A DNA stretch of 64,000 nt from PALSA-612 sp963776735 (lineage in GTDB: Bacteria; Actinomycetota; Thermoleophilia; Gaiellales; Gaiellaceae): positions 62,001 to 126,000 of the forward strand of contig CAVZNV010000017.1 of assembly GCA_963776735.1 (NCBI GenBank). Direction: 5' to 3'. The translations under genes were made by a program, and so were the position numbers. Positions 33,565-42,776 of this stretch are shown here, piece by piece (positions within the stretch are counted from its first letter, which is position 1; each line of letters starts with the position of its first letter). Under the pieces are notes generated by a model. It did no database searches. It was not told where the DNA came from and was given only the letters and a program-made list of their open reading frames with translations.

Positions 33565-33975
33565 GTGGACAGAGATGCGATCGCACGGCAGGCCCGTCGC
33601 CGGCAGGTGCAGGACGCGCTCGAGTTCGAGCGCGACCGCGAGAAGGCGATCTCGGACCAGATCGCGATTGCGATCGGAGACGTCGACGGCCCGAAAGTCG
33701 ACGCCGCCGTGTTCGCGCGCATGTCGCCCGAGGACGCCGAGCTCGTGCGCGCCGAGCTGAATCCGACCCCGTTCGCAGCCGAGGACGACGACGGCCCCGG
33801 CTTCGTCGAGCGGGACGACTTCGTCGATCTGGACGACCTCGACCTGGGCGACCCGCACGCCGAGGAGCTCGCGAGGCTGAACGAGGAGCTCGCGCTGAGC
33901 CGCCGCCGCAAGGAGGCGTTCGAGGCGTACCTGACCGCGCTCGGCCAGCCGGACGCTGACGAGCTGACCATCTAG
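33565..33975 (+). CDS. acidic coiled protein of unknown function
   Basis: 136 residues. The N-terminal half is charged and helical (RQARRRQVQDALEFERDRE), followed by MSPEDAELVRAELNPTPF. The centre is very acidic (EDDDGPGFVERDDFVDLDD), and the C-terminus again helical (EELARLNEELALSRRRKEA) ending LGQPDADELTI. No membrane segment, signal peptide or catalytic motif is visible. Codon bias supports a real gene, and a -10 hexamer 6 nt ahead suggests leaderless expression. I do not recognise the family. Confidence 0.6.
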   Translation: MDRDAIARQARRRQVQDALEFERDREKAISDQIAIAIGDVDGPKVDAAVFARMSPEDAELVRAELNPTPFAAEDDDGPGFVERDDFVDLDDLDLGDPHAEELARLNEELALSRRRKEAFEAYLTALGQPDADELTI

Positions 33976-34060
33976 GCCGCCCGGGAACGAACGGGGTTGC
34001 CGCGCGCCGTGCTCTTGCCTTGCGCAACGTCTTCGGAGCAGCGGCATCGCCGCTGCAAGA

Positions 34061-34160
34061 AGAATCACGCAATCGTCACGGTTCGGACACAGACACGTGC
34101 GTGTTTGCTCGGCACGCTCACCGCGGGTGGCGGGTGGTCTTCTTCCCCACCCAGGGCGGG
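34061..34160 (+). repeat. second dispersed repeat, copy B
   Basis: GTCACGGTTCGG (34075-34086), GCGGGTGGCGGGTGG (34123-34137), TCTTCCCCACCC (34141-34152) and GGGCGGGG match copy A at 23816-23920 in order; the 15-nt and 12-nt central blocks are identical. It lies between the convergent ends of the acidic-protein gene (33975) and the semialdehyde dehydrogenase gene (34209). A short open frame across it (34020-34205) is not a convincing gene. No other feature is seen in this 233-bp gap. Confidence 0.55.
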
Positions 34161-34208
34161 GCGATGAGCGTGCCACCCCGGCCGAAACGGGCGCGGCCGG
34201 ACTAGCCG

Positions 34209-35741
<1,533 letters not shown>

Positions 35742-35778
35742 CTCGCCTCCTCGGGTTTCGCCCTGAGCGTAGCGCGAG

Positions 35779-35784
35779 TACGAT
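35779..35784 (+). promoter_or_regulatory. leaderless -10 element TACGAT
   Basis: TACGAT ends 6 nt before ATG 35791 of the aminotransferase gene, predicting transcription from the start codon. No Shine-Dalgarno sequence is present in front of this ATG, consistent with a leaderless mRNA. The divergent dehydrogenase gene, in contrast, has a clear GGAGG. Confidence 0.5.
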
Positions 35785-35790
35785 GAGCCG

Positions 35791-37146
35791 ATGGCCGTCG
35801 CGGAGAACAGAACCGCTGAGGGCGACAAGGTCCTCGCCGACGACAGACAGCACCTGATCCATTCGTGGTCGGTGCAGTCGGCGCTCAACCCGATCCCGGT
35901 GGCGGGCGGCGAAGGCCGCTACTTCTGGGATTACGAGGGCAAGCGCTACCTCGACTTCGCCGCGCAGCTCGTCAATCTCGCGCTCGGCCACCAGCACCCG
36001 CGGCTCGTCGCTGCGATCAAGGAGCAGGTGGACACGCTCTGCACGATCGCGCCGAGCCTCGCGAACGACAAGCGCTCGGAGCTCGGTCGTCTCGTCGCCG
36101 AGGTGATGCCCGGCGACCTGAACCACACGTTCTTCACCAACGGCGGCGCCGAGGCGAACGAGAACGCGATCAAGCTCGCGCGCTGGGTGACCGGCCGCAA
36201 CAAGATCGTCGTGCGCTACCGCTCGTACCACGGCGCCACGGCCGCCGCAGTCAGCGCGACGGGCGATCCGCGCCGCTGGTTCGCCGAGCCGGGCGTTCCC
36301 GGCTTCGTGCGCATGTTCGACCCGTACACGTACCGCTGCCCCGCCGGCCATCCGGATCCGTGCCCGGTCTGCACCGGCGCGCCGCACCTCGAGGAAATTC
36401 TCATGTACGAGGGACCGCACACCGTCGCCGCGGTCATGCTCGAGACGGTGACCGGGACGAACGGGATCATCGTCCCGCCCGACGGCTACCTGCAGGCGAT
36501 TCGCGCGACGTGCGACAAGTACGGGATCCTGCTGATCACCGACGAGGTGATGGCGGGCTGGGGCCGCACCGGGCGCTGGTTCGGCGTCGACCACTGGGGC
36601 GTCGTGCCCGACATCATCACGACGGCCAAGGGGATCAACTCCGGGTACGTCCCGCTCGGCGCGATGACGGTTCGCGACCACGTCTACGACGCGATCAAGG
36701 ACAAGTTCTTCGCCGGCGGGCTCACGTACTCCGGTCATCCGCTTGCGTGCGCGGCGGGGGTGGCGTCGGTCGAGATCTTCCGCGACGAGGGCATCGTCGA
36801 GAACTCCGCTGCGCAGGGCGAGTACCTCCGCGGGGCGCTCGGCGAGCTGGCCGACAAGCACCCGTCGATCGGCGAGGTGCGCGGCCTCGGGCTCTTCTGG
36901 GGCCTCGAGCTCGTGCGCAACCGTGACACGCGCGAGCCGCTCGTTCCGTTCAACGCCGGTGGCGAGGCGGCCGAGCCGATGACGCGGATCATGAAGACCT
37001 GTCTCGAGCGCGGCCTCTACCCGTTCGTGCACTGGAACGTCTTCGCGATCACGCCGCCGCTCAACATCACGCGCGAGGAGCTCGACGAGGGCCTCGTCAT
37101 CCTCGACGACGTGCTGAGCATCGCCGACGAGTACTACGTCGCCTGA
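35791..37146 (+). CDS. class III (omega-amino acid:pyruvate type) aminotransferase
   Basis: 451 residues. PLP-enzyme motifs are HTFFTNGGAEANENAIKLA, RYRSYHGATAAAVSATG, GILLITDEVMAGWGRTG with the PLP Asp, and DIITTAKGINSGYVPLG where Lys 280 forms the Schiff base. The subgroup (with CPAGHPDPCPVCTGAPHLEE, a Cys-rich insertion) resembles taurine/beta-alanine:pyruvate aminotransferases. Product semialdehyde would be handed to the divergently encoded MmsA-type dehydrogenase. It fits processing of beta-alanine or another omega-amino acid released by the carbamoyl hydrolases. The Cys-rich insertion could bind metal and deserves notice. Confidence 0.88.
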   Translation: MAVAENRTAEGDKVLADDRQHLIHSWSVQSALNPIPVAGGEGRYFWDYEGKRYLDFAAQLVNLALGHQHPRLVAAIKEQVDTLCTIAPSLANDKRSELGRLVAEVMPGDLNHTFFTNGGAEANENAIKLARWVTGRNKIVVRYRSYHGATAAAVSATGDPRRWFAEPGVPGFVRMFDPYTYRCPAGHPDPCPVCTGAPHLEEILMYEGPHTVAAVMLETVTGTNGIIVPPDGYLQAIRATCDKYGILLITDEVMAGWGRTGRWFGVDHWGVVPDIITTAKGINSGYVPLGAMTVRDHVYDAIKDKFFAGGLTYSGHPLACAAGVASVEIFRDEGIVENSAAQGEYLRGALGELADKHPSIGEVRGLGLFWGLELVRNRDTREPLVPFNAGGEAAEPMTRIMKTCLERGLYPFVHWNVFAITPPLNITREELDEGLVILDDVLSIADEYYVA

Positions 37147-37147
37147 C

Positions 37148-37927
37148 CTCCGAACGCTCGCGGAGGACATCGAGGTCCTCCTCCCGGACGCGCCCGGCAC
37201 CGCCCGGCTCGAGCAGCCCCACTGCGTCCTCATCCATCAGCCCGGACTGTCGTTTCCTCCCGCCGGCGGCGCCTACCGGCTGAGATTCGAGTCCGAGACC
37301 GCCGACGGGCGCATCGAGGCCGTCCGGACCTGGTTCCGCAAGCAGGAGCGCGAGCAGTTCCTGTGGTGGATCGGACCGTCGGCGACGCCGTCCGACCTCG
37401 AGGCGCGACTGCTCACGGAGGGCGCCACGCCCTGGGAGGACGGCGTGATCACGGTGATGGTGACCGAGCAGGCGCCGCCGGCGGCCCCAGAGGTGGAGGT
37501 GCGGCGAGTCGAGCGGTTCGAGGACTTCTCTCTGGCAAGGGAGATCGCCTGGGAGGTTGCCGACTTCACGGAGCAGCAGGCGGCCGAATACCGTGCGACC
37601 CTGCCGGCCAAGTGGGAGGAGCGGCTCCACTCCGGCAGCGGGGCCACCTACATCGCGTACGTCGACGGTCAGGCGGTCGCGTCCGCAGACATGATCTTCC
37701 TCCCGTTCTGCGGCTTCCTCTCCGGCGCGAGCACGCTTCCCGCCTTCCGCGGACGAGGCGTGTTTCGCGCGCTCGTCCGGGCACGCTGGGACGAGGCCGT
37801 GGGGCGAGGGACACCGGCGCTCGTGGTCGGAGCCGGGAGCATGTCGGGACCGATCCTCGGGCGGATCGGCTTCCGCGCGGTCGCCGAGCAGCACTTGCTG
37901 CTCGACCGCAGCGGCTTCAGCACGTGA
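37148..37927 (+). CDS. GNAT-family acetyltransferase, start not resolved
   Basis: The first canonical start in frame is GTG 37445, giving 160 residues with the acetyl-CoA motif TLPAFRGRGVFRALVRARWDEA and a C-terminal ILGRIGFRAVAEQ. Yet codons 37148-37444 in the same frame are plainly coding (FRKQEREQFLWWIGPSATPS, DLEARLLTEGATPWEDG), as in N-terminal domains of longer GNATs. That stretch has no ATG, GTG or TTG back to a stop at 37115. Either a rare start is used, a start was lost, or a base error hides it. The gene directly follows the aminotransferase stop and overlaps the convergent secreted-protein gene by 11 nt. Acyl acceptor unknown. Confidence 0.7.
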   Translation, partial: LRTLAEDIEVLLPDAPGTARLEQPHCVLIHQPGLSFPPAGGAYRLRFESETADGRIEAVRTWFRKQEREQFLWWIGPSATPSDLEARLLTEGATPWEDGVITVMVTEQAPPAAPEVEVRRVERFEDFSLAREIAWEVADFTEQQAAEYRATLPAKWEERLHSGSGATYIAYVDGQAVASADMIFLPFCGFLSGASTLPAFRGRGVFRALVRARWDEAVGRGTPALVVGAGSMSGPILGRIGFRAVAEQHLLLDRSGFST

Positions 37928-38437
37928 ACGTGCCGGAGATGACGCCGTGCGGATACGCGGTCGTCGGCCCGCGGAAATGGCCGCCGGTGCGGTTCTCCCA
38001 GAGGACGATCCGCACCCAGCCGGAGATGTCCCAGGCACCGCCGTGCCAGCGGATGACGACGACGCCCAGGTGGTAGACGCCGTCCGTGCCCGCGGGCTTG
38101 CGCGTCTTGGGGGCGTTCGGATACTGGCCGACCGTCAGCCCGAAGTAGGGGACTCTCTGATTCGGTGCGACGACCGCTGTCCCGACGTTGACGGTGAAGA
38201 ACTTCGACGTGCCTGCGCACGAGCCGCCGGTCAGCCTGAACCAGTGCTTGCCCGCATGGATCGCGACGGTGGCGGAGCCGCAGAACACCTCGGCCTTCTT
38301 CCCGCCGACCTTCGTCGGGCCAGGTTTGCATCCGGCCGTGGTCGCCCCGCCGACACTCGGCGGCAGCGAGACCGCGAGCAGAAGGGCGATGCAGGCGGTG
38401 AGAACGATCGGCAGCGGTCGTCTCAGAGGACGGCCAT
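37917..38437 (-). CDS. secreted Cys-containing protein, copy 1 of a tandem pair (start region irregular)
   Basis: About 170 residues: signal peptide PLPIVLTACIALLLAVSLP, then KPGPTKVGGKKAEVFCGSA, RLTGGSCAGTSKFFTVNVG, VPYFGLTVGQYPNAPKTR, VVVIRWHGGAWDISGWV and a final GTFTC. It shares spacing and the YFGL-x-VG-x-YP, FCG, GG-x-C and terminal Cys features with the next gene. No normal start is in frame: CTG 38426 is the nearest. ATG 38437 would encode MAVL and then joins the signal peptide perfectly if two bases near 38422-38426 are skipped, so a frameshift or sequence error is likely. Function unknown; a small exported domain stabilised by disulphides. Confidence 0.6.
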
Positions 38438-38461
38438 AGTGCCAGGACCCGCGGCGGGTCG

Positions 38462-38974
38462 CTAGCAGCTGAAGGAGCCGGTGACCTTGACCTTCGGCGG
38501 GATGAAGGTCGTGCCGGAGAACGTGCCGGCCGTGCGGCCCTTTTTGAGCGTGATCTTCACGTTCGGGTCGCCGGCGCCGTTCAGGATCGAATCCTTGCCC
38601 TTCCAGCGAACGGTGACGAGCCCGCCCGTGTAGGTGCCGTCTTTCGGCGACGCCTTCGTTCCCGGGTTGGCGCCCGGATACGCGCCGACGAGGAGGCCGA
38701 AGTAGGAAGAGGTGCCCTTCGGGCCGCTCAGGACCTCCGTGCCGAGGTTCAGGTAGAGGTACCTGGCCTTGCGGCCGCACGTGCCGCCCGTGAAGGCGTA
38801 GGTCTTGCCACCGACCTTGGCCGTTGCCTTCGCCGGCCCGCAGAACACGAGTCCCGACGCGCCACCTTTGCTGAACGTGCTCGCCGGCGCGCAAGCGGCG
38901 TGGGTCGAGGGCGCGGCCGTCGCGATGCCCGCGACGAGCGCGCAGATCGTGCCGAGAACGAGAAGCCTGCCCAT
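38462..38974 (-). CDS. secreted Cys-containing protein, copy 2 of a tandem pair
   Basis: 170 residues with a clear signal peptide (MGRLLVLGTICALVAGIATA, cut near AHA). The mature part has ASGLVFCGPAKATAKVGGK, AFTGGTCGRKARYLYLNLG, SSYFGLLVGAYPGANPGTK, GLVTVRWKGKD and ends GSFSC. It is a clear relative of the gene 24 nt downstream. Four cysteines in equivalent places suggest two disulphides. I do not recognise a named family. It diverges from the PPOX-fold gene with only 9 bp between starts. Confidence 0.65.
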   Translation of the reverse strand: MGRLLVLGTICALVAGIATAAPSTHAACAPASTFSKGGASGLVFCGPAKATAKVGGKTYAFTGGTCGRKARYLYLNLGTEVLSGPKGTSSYFGLLVGAYPGANPGTKASPKDGTYTGGLVTVRWKGKDSILNGAGDPNVKITLKKGRTAGTFSGTTFIPPKVKVTGSFSC

Positions 38975-38983
38975 AATCCGGTC

Positions 38984-39601
38984 GTGAGTATCTACCACGA
39001 GGGCAATCGCCGCTATCAGGAGCGGTTCGACACGCGGCGCCTCGCCGACCGGCTCGAGGAGCGGTTCGTCGAGCGACGGACGATCGACGACTCCGACCGC
39101 GCCTTCATCGAGGGCTGCGACATGCTCTTCATCGCCACGGCCGACGCGGACGGCAGGCCGCAGTGCTCGTACAAGGGCGGCGAACCGGGCTTCGTGCGCG
39201 TCCTCGACGAGCGGACGATCGCGTTCCCGAACTACGACGGCAACGGCATGTTCCTCACGGCCGGCAACGCGCTCGTCAACCGTCACGTCGGGCTGCTGTT
39301 CGTCGACTTCGAGGAGCGCCGCCGGCTGCGGCTGAACGGCGTCGCCGAGCACATGGACGACCACCCGCTGCTCGCTTCATACCCGGAGGCGCAGTTCCTG
39401 TGGGTGGTCGAGGCGACGGAGGTGTTCCCGAACTGCCCGAGGTACATCCACCACTACCGGCTCGTCGAGCGGTCGCGCTTCGTCCCGAAGTCGGACTGCC
39501 GCACGCCGGTGCCCGGTTGGAAAACGCGGGAATGGGCGAGCGACGTGCTGGCCACCGACGATCCGGCTGGCGAGCCAGGCGCCGACGTATTGGACCGTTA
39601 G
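38984..39601 (+). CDS. pyridoxamine-5'-phosphate-oxidase-fold (flavin/F420) protein
   Basis: 205 residues from GTG 38984. The split-barrel PPOX fold is recognised by DMLFIATADADGRPQCSYKG, TIAFPNYDGNGMFLTAGN, VGLLFVDFEERRRLRLNG and WVVEATEVFPNCPRYIHHY. This subgroup (with FPNCPRYIH) usually binds FMN or F420 and reduces or senses small oxidised compounds. No lipid anchor is present. It is divergent from the secreted-protein pair and its stop overlaps hicA. The cofactor cannot be assigned with certainty, but the window encodes full F420 synthesis. Confidence 0.82.
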   Translation: MSIYHEGNRRYQERFDTRRLADRLEERFVERRTIDDSDRAFIEGCDMLFIATADADGRPQCSYKGGEPGFVRVLDERTIAFPNYDGNGMFLTAGNALVNRHVGLLFVDFEERRRLRLNGVAEHMDDHPLLASYPEAQFLWVVEATEVFPNCPRYIHHYRLVERSRFVPKSDCRTPVPGWKTREWASDVLATDDPAGEPGADVLDR

Positions 39602-39786
39602 GGAAACAGTGGAATCCCGAGCTGGCGGCAGATCGCTCTCGCGGTCGCCATCGGAACTTGTCGGTGACGGGGCACCGTCGTAAGGGCACCGTCAGGGCCT
39701 TGCCAGATTCCGTGTTTGGCGCCTTCCCTCCGCAACGCGCAACGGTGAGCCCGCAAGTGTCGTTCCAGGTCGGCCCGCTTGACCAC
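39598..39786 (-). CDS. hicA: HicA-like mRNA interferase toxin
   Basis: 62 residues from GTG 39786 (VVKRADLERHLRAHRCALRR). The double-stranded-RNA-binding-like HicA fold is recognised by REGAKHGIWQGPDGALTTVP with the catalytic His in the GAKH segment, then RHRQVPMATARAICRQLGIP. The frame is open further upstream to 39867, but that part is Cys/Pro-rich and not HicA-like. HicA cleaves mRNA independently of ribosomes. Here hicA is transcribed away from hicB, whereas hicAB are normally one operon. The stop overlaps the PPOX gene. Confidence 0.82.
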   Translation of the reverse strand: MVKRADLERHLRAHRCALRREGAKHGIWQGPDGALTTVPRHRQVPMATARAICRQLGIPLFP

Positions 39787-39840
39787 TCGCCCTACTATCG
39801 GCCCTCGGCGCGCCTCCGCTCCGCATGTGGGTGGGATTGG

Positions 39841-39875
39841 CGCACATTCGGCACACTTCGGACACACGTAGTGTG
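39841..39875. promoter_or_regulatory. repeat-rich divergent hicA/hicB promoter region
   Basis: Three near-direct repeats CACATTCGG, CACACTTCGG, ACACACG run from 39843 to 39868, and CACAC-GTA-GTGTG (39863-39875) is an inverted repeat. TAGTGT (39869-39874) may be the -10 for hicB, 12 nt before its TTG. HicB proteins often repress their promoter, so these are probable operator boxes controlling both divergent genes. Confidence 0.45.
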
Positions 39876-39886
39876 GTTGGCTCGCC

Positions 39887-40120
39887 TTGGTGACGCGGAC
39901 GCTTTCGCTTACCGGTCTCTATCAACCCGTCGAGGGAGGCTGGGTGCAGGCCCGAATCGAGGAGCTCCCCGGCGTGATCACGGCGGGTAAGACCTATGAG
40001 GAGGCACGAGAGCTCCTTCTCGACGCACTCCGCGAATACCTGCTTGCTTGCAACGACAGGTCAGACGAGCCCGAGGGCAACGTTCGTCGTGAGCCGCTGC
40101 ACATCAGCCTGAGCGCGTAG
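39887..40120 (+). CDS. hicB: HicB-like antitoxin
   Basis: 77 residues from TTG 39887 (GTG 39890 is an alternative). It matches the HicB partial-RNase-H fold: LTGLYQPVEGGWVQARIEEL, PGVITAGKTYEEARELLLDA, LREYLLACND. The C-terminal tail EGNVRREPLHISLSA lacks an obvious added DNA-binding domain, as in short HicB proteins. It should bind and block HicA encoded on the opposite strand. The stop codon overlaps the GTG of the following dehydrogenase by one base, so hicB is tied to an unrelated metabolic gene. Confidence 0.82.
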   Translation: MVTRTLSLTGLYQPVEGGWVQARIEELPGVITAGKTYEEARELLLDALREYLLACNDRSDEPEGNVRREPLHISLSA

Positions 40121-41076
40121 TGACAGCGCGACCTCGGGTGTTCGCGAGCCGCCGGTTTCCGGCGCGGGTGCGGGAGGAGCTCGAGCGGTCGTTCGAGCTC
40201 GACGTGCACGACTCCGAGTGGCCGCCGTCGCGGGACGAGCTACTCGCGCGGGCGGCCGGGCGGGACGGGTTGATGACGATGCTCACCGACCGGATCGACG
40301 ACGAGCTGCTCGACGCCGCCGGGCCGCAGCTCCGCGTCGTCGCCAACTTCGCGGTCGGGTTCGACAACGTCGACGTGCCGGCCTGCACGCGGCGCGGCGT
40401 CATCGTCTCGAACACGCCCGACGTGCTGACGCAGGCGACCGCGGAGCTGACGATCGCGCTGATGCTCGCCCTCGTCCGGCGCGTGGCCGAGGGCGACCGG
40501 CTCGTCCGTCGCCGCGAGGACTGGATCTGGGCGCCGAACATGATGCTCGGCCGCGGCCTCACCGGCCTCGACCTCGGCCTCGTCGGCTACGGCCGCATCG
40601 GACAGGCGGTGGCGCGGCTCGCCGAGGCGCACGGGATGACCGTCGTGCACAGCACGCGCAACAGCGGCGTTCCGCTCGACGAGCTGCTCGCACGCGCCGA
40701 CGTCGTCAGCCTGCACCTGCCGCTCTCGGCGGAGACGCGGCACCTGATCGACGCCGCCGCACTCTCCCGCATGAAGCCGACCGCGGTCCTCGTCAACACG
40801 AGCCGCGGCCCGATCGTCGACGAGGCCGAGATCGCGCGGGCGCTCGCGGACGGCACGATCGCCGGCGCCGCGCTCGACGTCTTCGAGCGCGAGCCCGAGG
40901 TGACGGAGGCCCTGCTCGGGCTCGAGAACGTCGTGCTCACGCCGCATCTCGGCTCGGCCACGCTCGAAACCCGCGAGGCAATGGGGATGCTGTGCGTGCA
41001 GGCTCTGCGTGCGGTGCTGCTCGAGAATCGCGTGCCCGCGAACGCCCTAAACTCGGAGGCGTGGTCCGGCTCGTAG
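40120..41076 (+). CDS. D-isomer-specific 2-hydroxyacid dehydrogenase (glyoxylate/hydroxypyruvate reductase-like)
   Basis: 318 residues. The Rossmann motif is LGLVGYGRIGQAVARLAEA (about 148-166); substrate/catalytic residues are in VVANFAVGFDNVDV, VNTSRGPIVDEAEIARAL (Arg), LDVFEREPEV (Glu) and VLTPHLGSATLETR (His). This is the GyaR/GhrB-like group that reduces glyoxylate or hydroxypyruvate with NAD(P)H. GTG 40120 overlaps the hicB stop by one base. The 3' end overlaps the next gene by 16 nt. Its physiological substrate is not fixed; glyoxylate from ureide breakdown would be one source (inference). Confidence 0.87.
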   Translation: MTARPRVFASRRFPARVREELERSFELDVHDSEWPPSRDELLARAAGRDGLMTMLTDRIDDELLDAAGPQLRVVANFAVGFDNVDVPACTRRGVIVSNTPDVLTQATAELTIALMLALVRRVAEGDRLVRRREDWIWAPNMMLGRGLTGLDLGLVGYGRIGQAVARLAEAHGMTVVHSTRNSGVPLDELLARADVVSLHLPLSAETRHLIDAAALSRMKPTAVLVNTSRGPIVDEAEIARALADGTIAGAALDVFEREPEVTEALLGLENVVLTPHLGSATLETREAMGMLCVQALRAVLLENRVPANALNSEAWSGS

Positions 41077-42134
41077 CGCTTGTCGCTTGCCTCGTCACGG
41101 GAGCTACGTCGACGGCGCTGGCCGGTTCGGCATCCCAACCGCAGTACGTCGGCCCTGCACAGCTGCTCTCTCCCACATTCGGCTATGCCGCGACGGCCGA
41201 CGCCGTGTACATCTACCGCGCCGGGCGCTGGACGAAAACGCCGCTGAGGGCGGAGGGCGTCATCGAGGACGTCGCTTTCCCGGACCAACGGCACGGCTGG
41301 ATCGCCGCCTACGACTGCGCCTTCGCGCGCGTCAGCGTCTACCGCACCGAGGACGGCGCGGCGAGCTGGCAGCGCCTGCCGATCCGGACGACCCACAGCT
41401 GCGGCGGCGGCCCGACGTACCTGAGCTTTCCGAACACACGAGACGGCTGGTTGGAACCGGTGAGCCCGAACGGTCCGAGCGGCCTCCTGTTCCGAACGAC
41501 CGACGGCGGCACGACCTTGCCCTCGGAATGGGGCGTTGGCGAGGGTGACTCGTGCCTGAACCGGATCACGGCGATCTCTGCAACGGTCGCCTGGATGTCG
41601 TGTGATCGACTCCTCCGTACAGTCGACGGCGCCCGCACCTGGCGTCCACAGGCGCTCCCGCTCCCGCTGCGATGGAGACAACACACCGTCGCGAGCGCCG
41701 GCGACCCGCGCTTCTTCGGCAACCGCGGCGTCGTCCCTGTCACTGTCTGGAGCCGCCACGGCAAGGCCGTGCTCTTCTACGCCTCGACCAACGCCGGCGG
41801 CACGTGGTCGTTCGCGGGCAGCCATCCGACCGGCGGATTCTGCGCCCGCAGCTTCCCCTGGCCCAGCGATCCCAGGGCGACCGTGTCGATCGCGAGCCCG
41901 ACGACCTGGTTGGTCGTGTCCAACCGCCTCGGGCGCGTCGACGTCACGAGCGACGGGGGTCGGCATTGGAGGTCGCACGGGTCGCCGCTCAACGGCTGGT
42001 GCCAGGTCTCGGACCTGACGGCCGGGAGGGCCGCGCTTGCCTGGATCACCCCCAAGCAGTCGCGCGGCGCTCCGCTGTTCGAAACGCGCGACGCCGGCCG
42101 CATCTGGCGGCCAGTGACCTTCCCGCTGCGCTAG
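41061..42134 (+). CDS. exported Ycf48-like/Asp-box beta-propeller protein
   Basis: 357 residues from GTG 41061 with GGAGG only one base ahead; no better start is in frame. The N-terminus RLVALVACLVTGATSTALAG is a signal peptide. Repeats include VYRTEDGAASWQRLPI, LFRTTDGGTTLP, LLRTVDGARTWRPQ, FYASTNAGGTWSFAG, VTSDGGRHWRSHG and FETRDAGRIWRPV. Paired Cys in blades (YDCAFARV, HSCGGGPT) fit an extracytoplasmic site. It is the same architecture as the protein at 25286-26281, sharing about seven blades. No enzymatic residues are evident; a binding or assembly role outside the membrane is likely. Confidence 0.72.
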   Translation: MVRLVALVACLVTGATSTALAGSASQPQYVGPAQLLSPTFGYAATADAVYIYRAGRWTKTPLRAEGVIEDVAFPDQRHGWIAAYDCAFARVSVYRTEDGAASWQRLPIRTTHSCGGGPTYLSFPNTRDGWLEPVSPNGPSGLLFRTTDGGTTLPSEWGVGEGDSCLNRITAISATVAWMSCDRLLRTVDGARTWRPQALPLPLRWRQHTVASAGDPRFFGNRGVVPVTVWSRHGKAVLFYASTNAGGTWSFAGSHPTGGFCARSFPWPSDPRATVSIASPTTWLVVSNRLGRVDVTSDGGRHWRSHGSPLNGWCQVSDLTAGRAALAWITPKQSRGAPLFETRDAGRIWRPVTFPLR

Positions 42135-42718
42135 GCGGCCGGCGTGAAGCGGTTGTGCACCGGCACGACCCGGGTCTGCGCGTTGCTCAGGTCGTGGCCG
42201 GCACTCGCCGCGGCCGGACCGACCTGCTCCTCGACGAAGTTGCTCGCCGACTCACCGGAGTCCCAGACGTCGACGAAGATCATGCCGTCGTCCGTGATCG
42301 CCGCCACGTGCGACACGGCCGGATGGCCCGAGCCGTCGGCCGCGTGCGAGTCCATGTTCGCGGTCACCTCGTCATAGTGCTCCGGCCCGAAGCCGGGCGC
42401 CTCGATCAGGAGGATGACGTTGCCCTCGGTGCCGCTGCCCTGGAAGTGGTTGTGCACCGGGTGGACGCGCGGCTGCGCCTGCGACTCGACGCCTGCCTTC
42501 TCCATCGCCGGGCCGATCCTGTTCTGCACGAAGTGCTCGAGCTGCGCCTCGGACTCCCAGACGTCGACGATCAGCAGGCCGCCGTCGTCGGTTGGGCCGA
42601 CCGCGTGCTGCACCAGCCCGTCGGGCAGGTTGTCATCGTCGATGCCCATCGCCTCGTTGACCGCCTCGTAGTCGTCGGTCGTCATCCCGTCGAGCTCCAT
42701 GATCATCAAGACCGCCAT
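42131..42718 (-). CDS. tandem-duplicated ABM-like (dimeric alpha/beta barrel) protein
   Basis: 195 residues made of two similar halves. Half 1: VLMIMELDGMTTDDYEAVNE, LLIVDVWESEAQLEHFVQNR and HPVHNHF. Half 2: VILLIEAPGFGPEHYDEVTA, MIFVDVWDSGESASNFVEEQ and VPVHNRF. Each has the beta-alpha-beta-beta pattern of antibiotic-biosynthesis-monooxygenase-like folds, so the single chain can form the barrel that others make by dimerisation. The repeated VHN-H/R-F end is characteristic of this actinobacterial group in my experience, but no activity is known to me. No signal peptide. It is convergent with the Ycf48-like gene. Confidence 0.7.
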   Translation of the reverse strand: MAVLMIMELDGMTTDDYEAVNEAMGIDDDNLPDGLVQHAVGPTDDGGLLIVDVWESEAQLEHFVQNRIGPAMEKAGVESQAQPRVHPVHNHFQGSGTEGNVILLIEAPGFGPEHYDEVTANMDSHAADGSGHPAVSHVAAITDDGMIFVDVWDSGESASNFVEEQVGPAAASAGHDLSNAQTRVVPVHNRFTPAA

Positions 42719-42776
42719 TGCTGCTCCTCTCGGTTCGGAACCTGCCGCCGTTCTTCGCTCCCGAGTCTAGAGCGGT

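Noticed and set aside
34020..34205. 61-codon plus-strand frame between 33975 and 34209
   Set aside because: It runs through repeat copy B, has no ribosome site and no protein-like pattern.
39787..39867. Longer HicA start at 39867 with a Cys-rich N-terminus
   Set aside because: HicA proteins are about 60 residues and start near the VKRADLERHL segment; the extension overlaps the divergent operator region.
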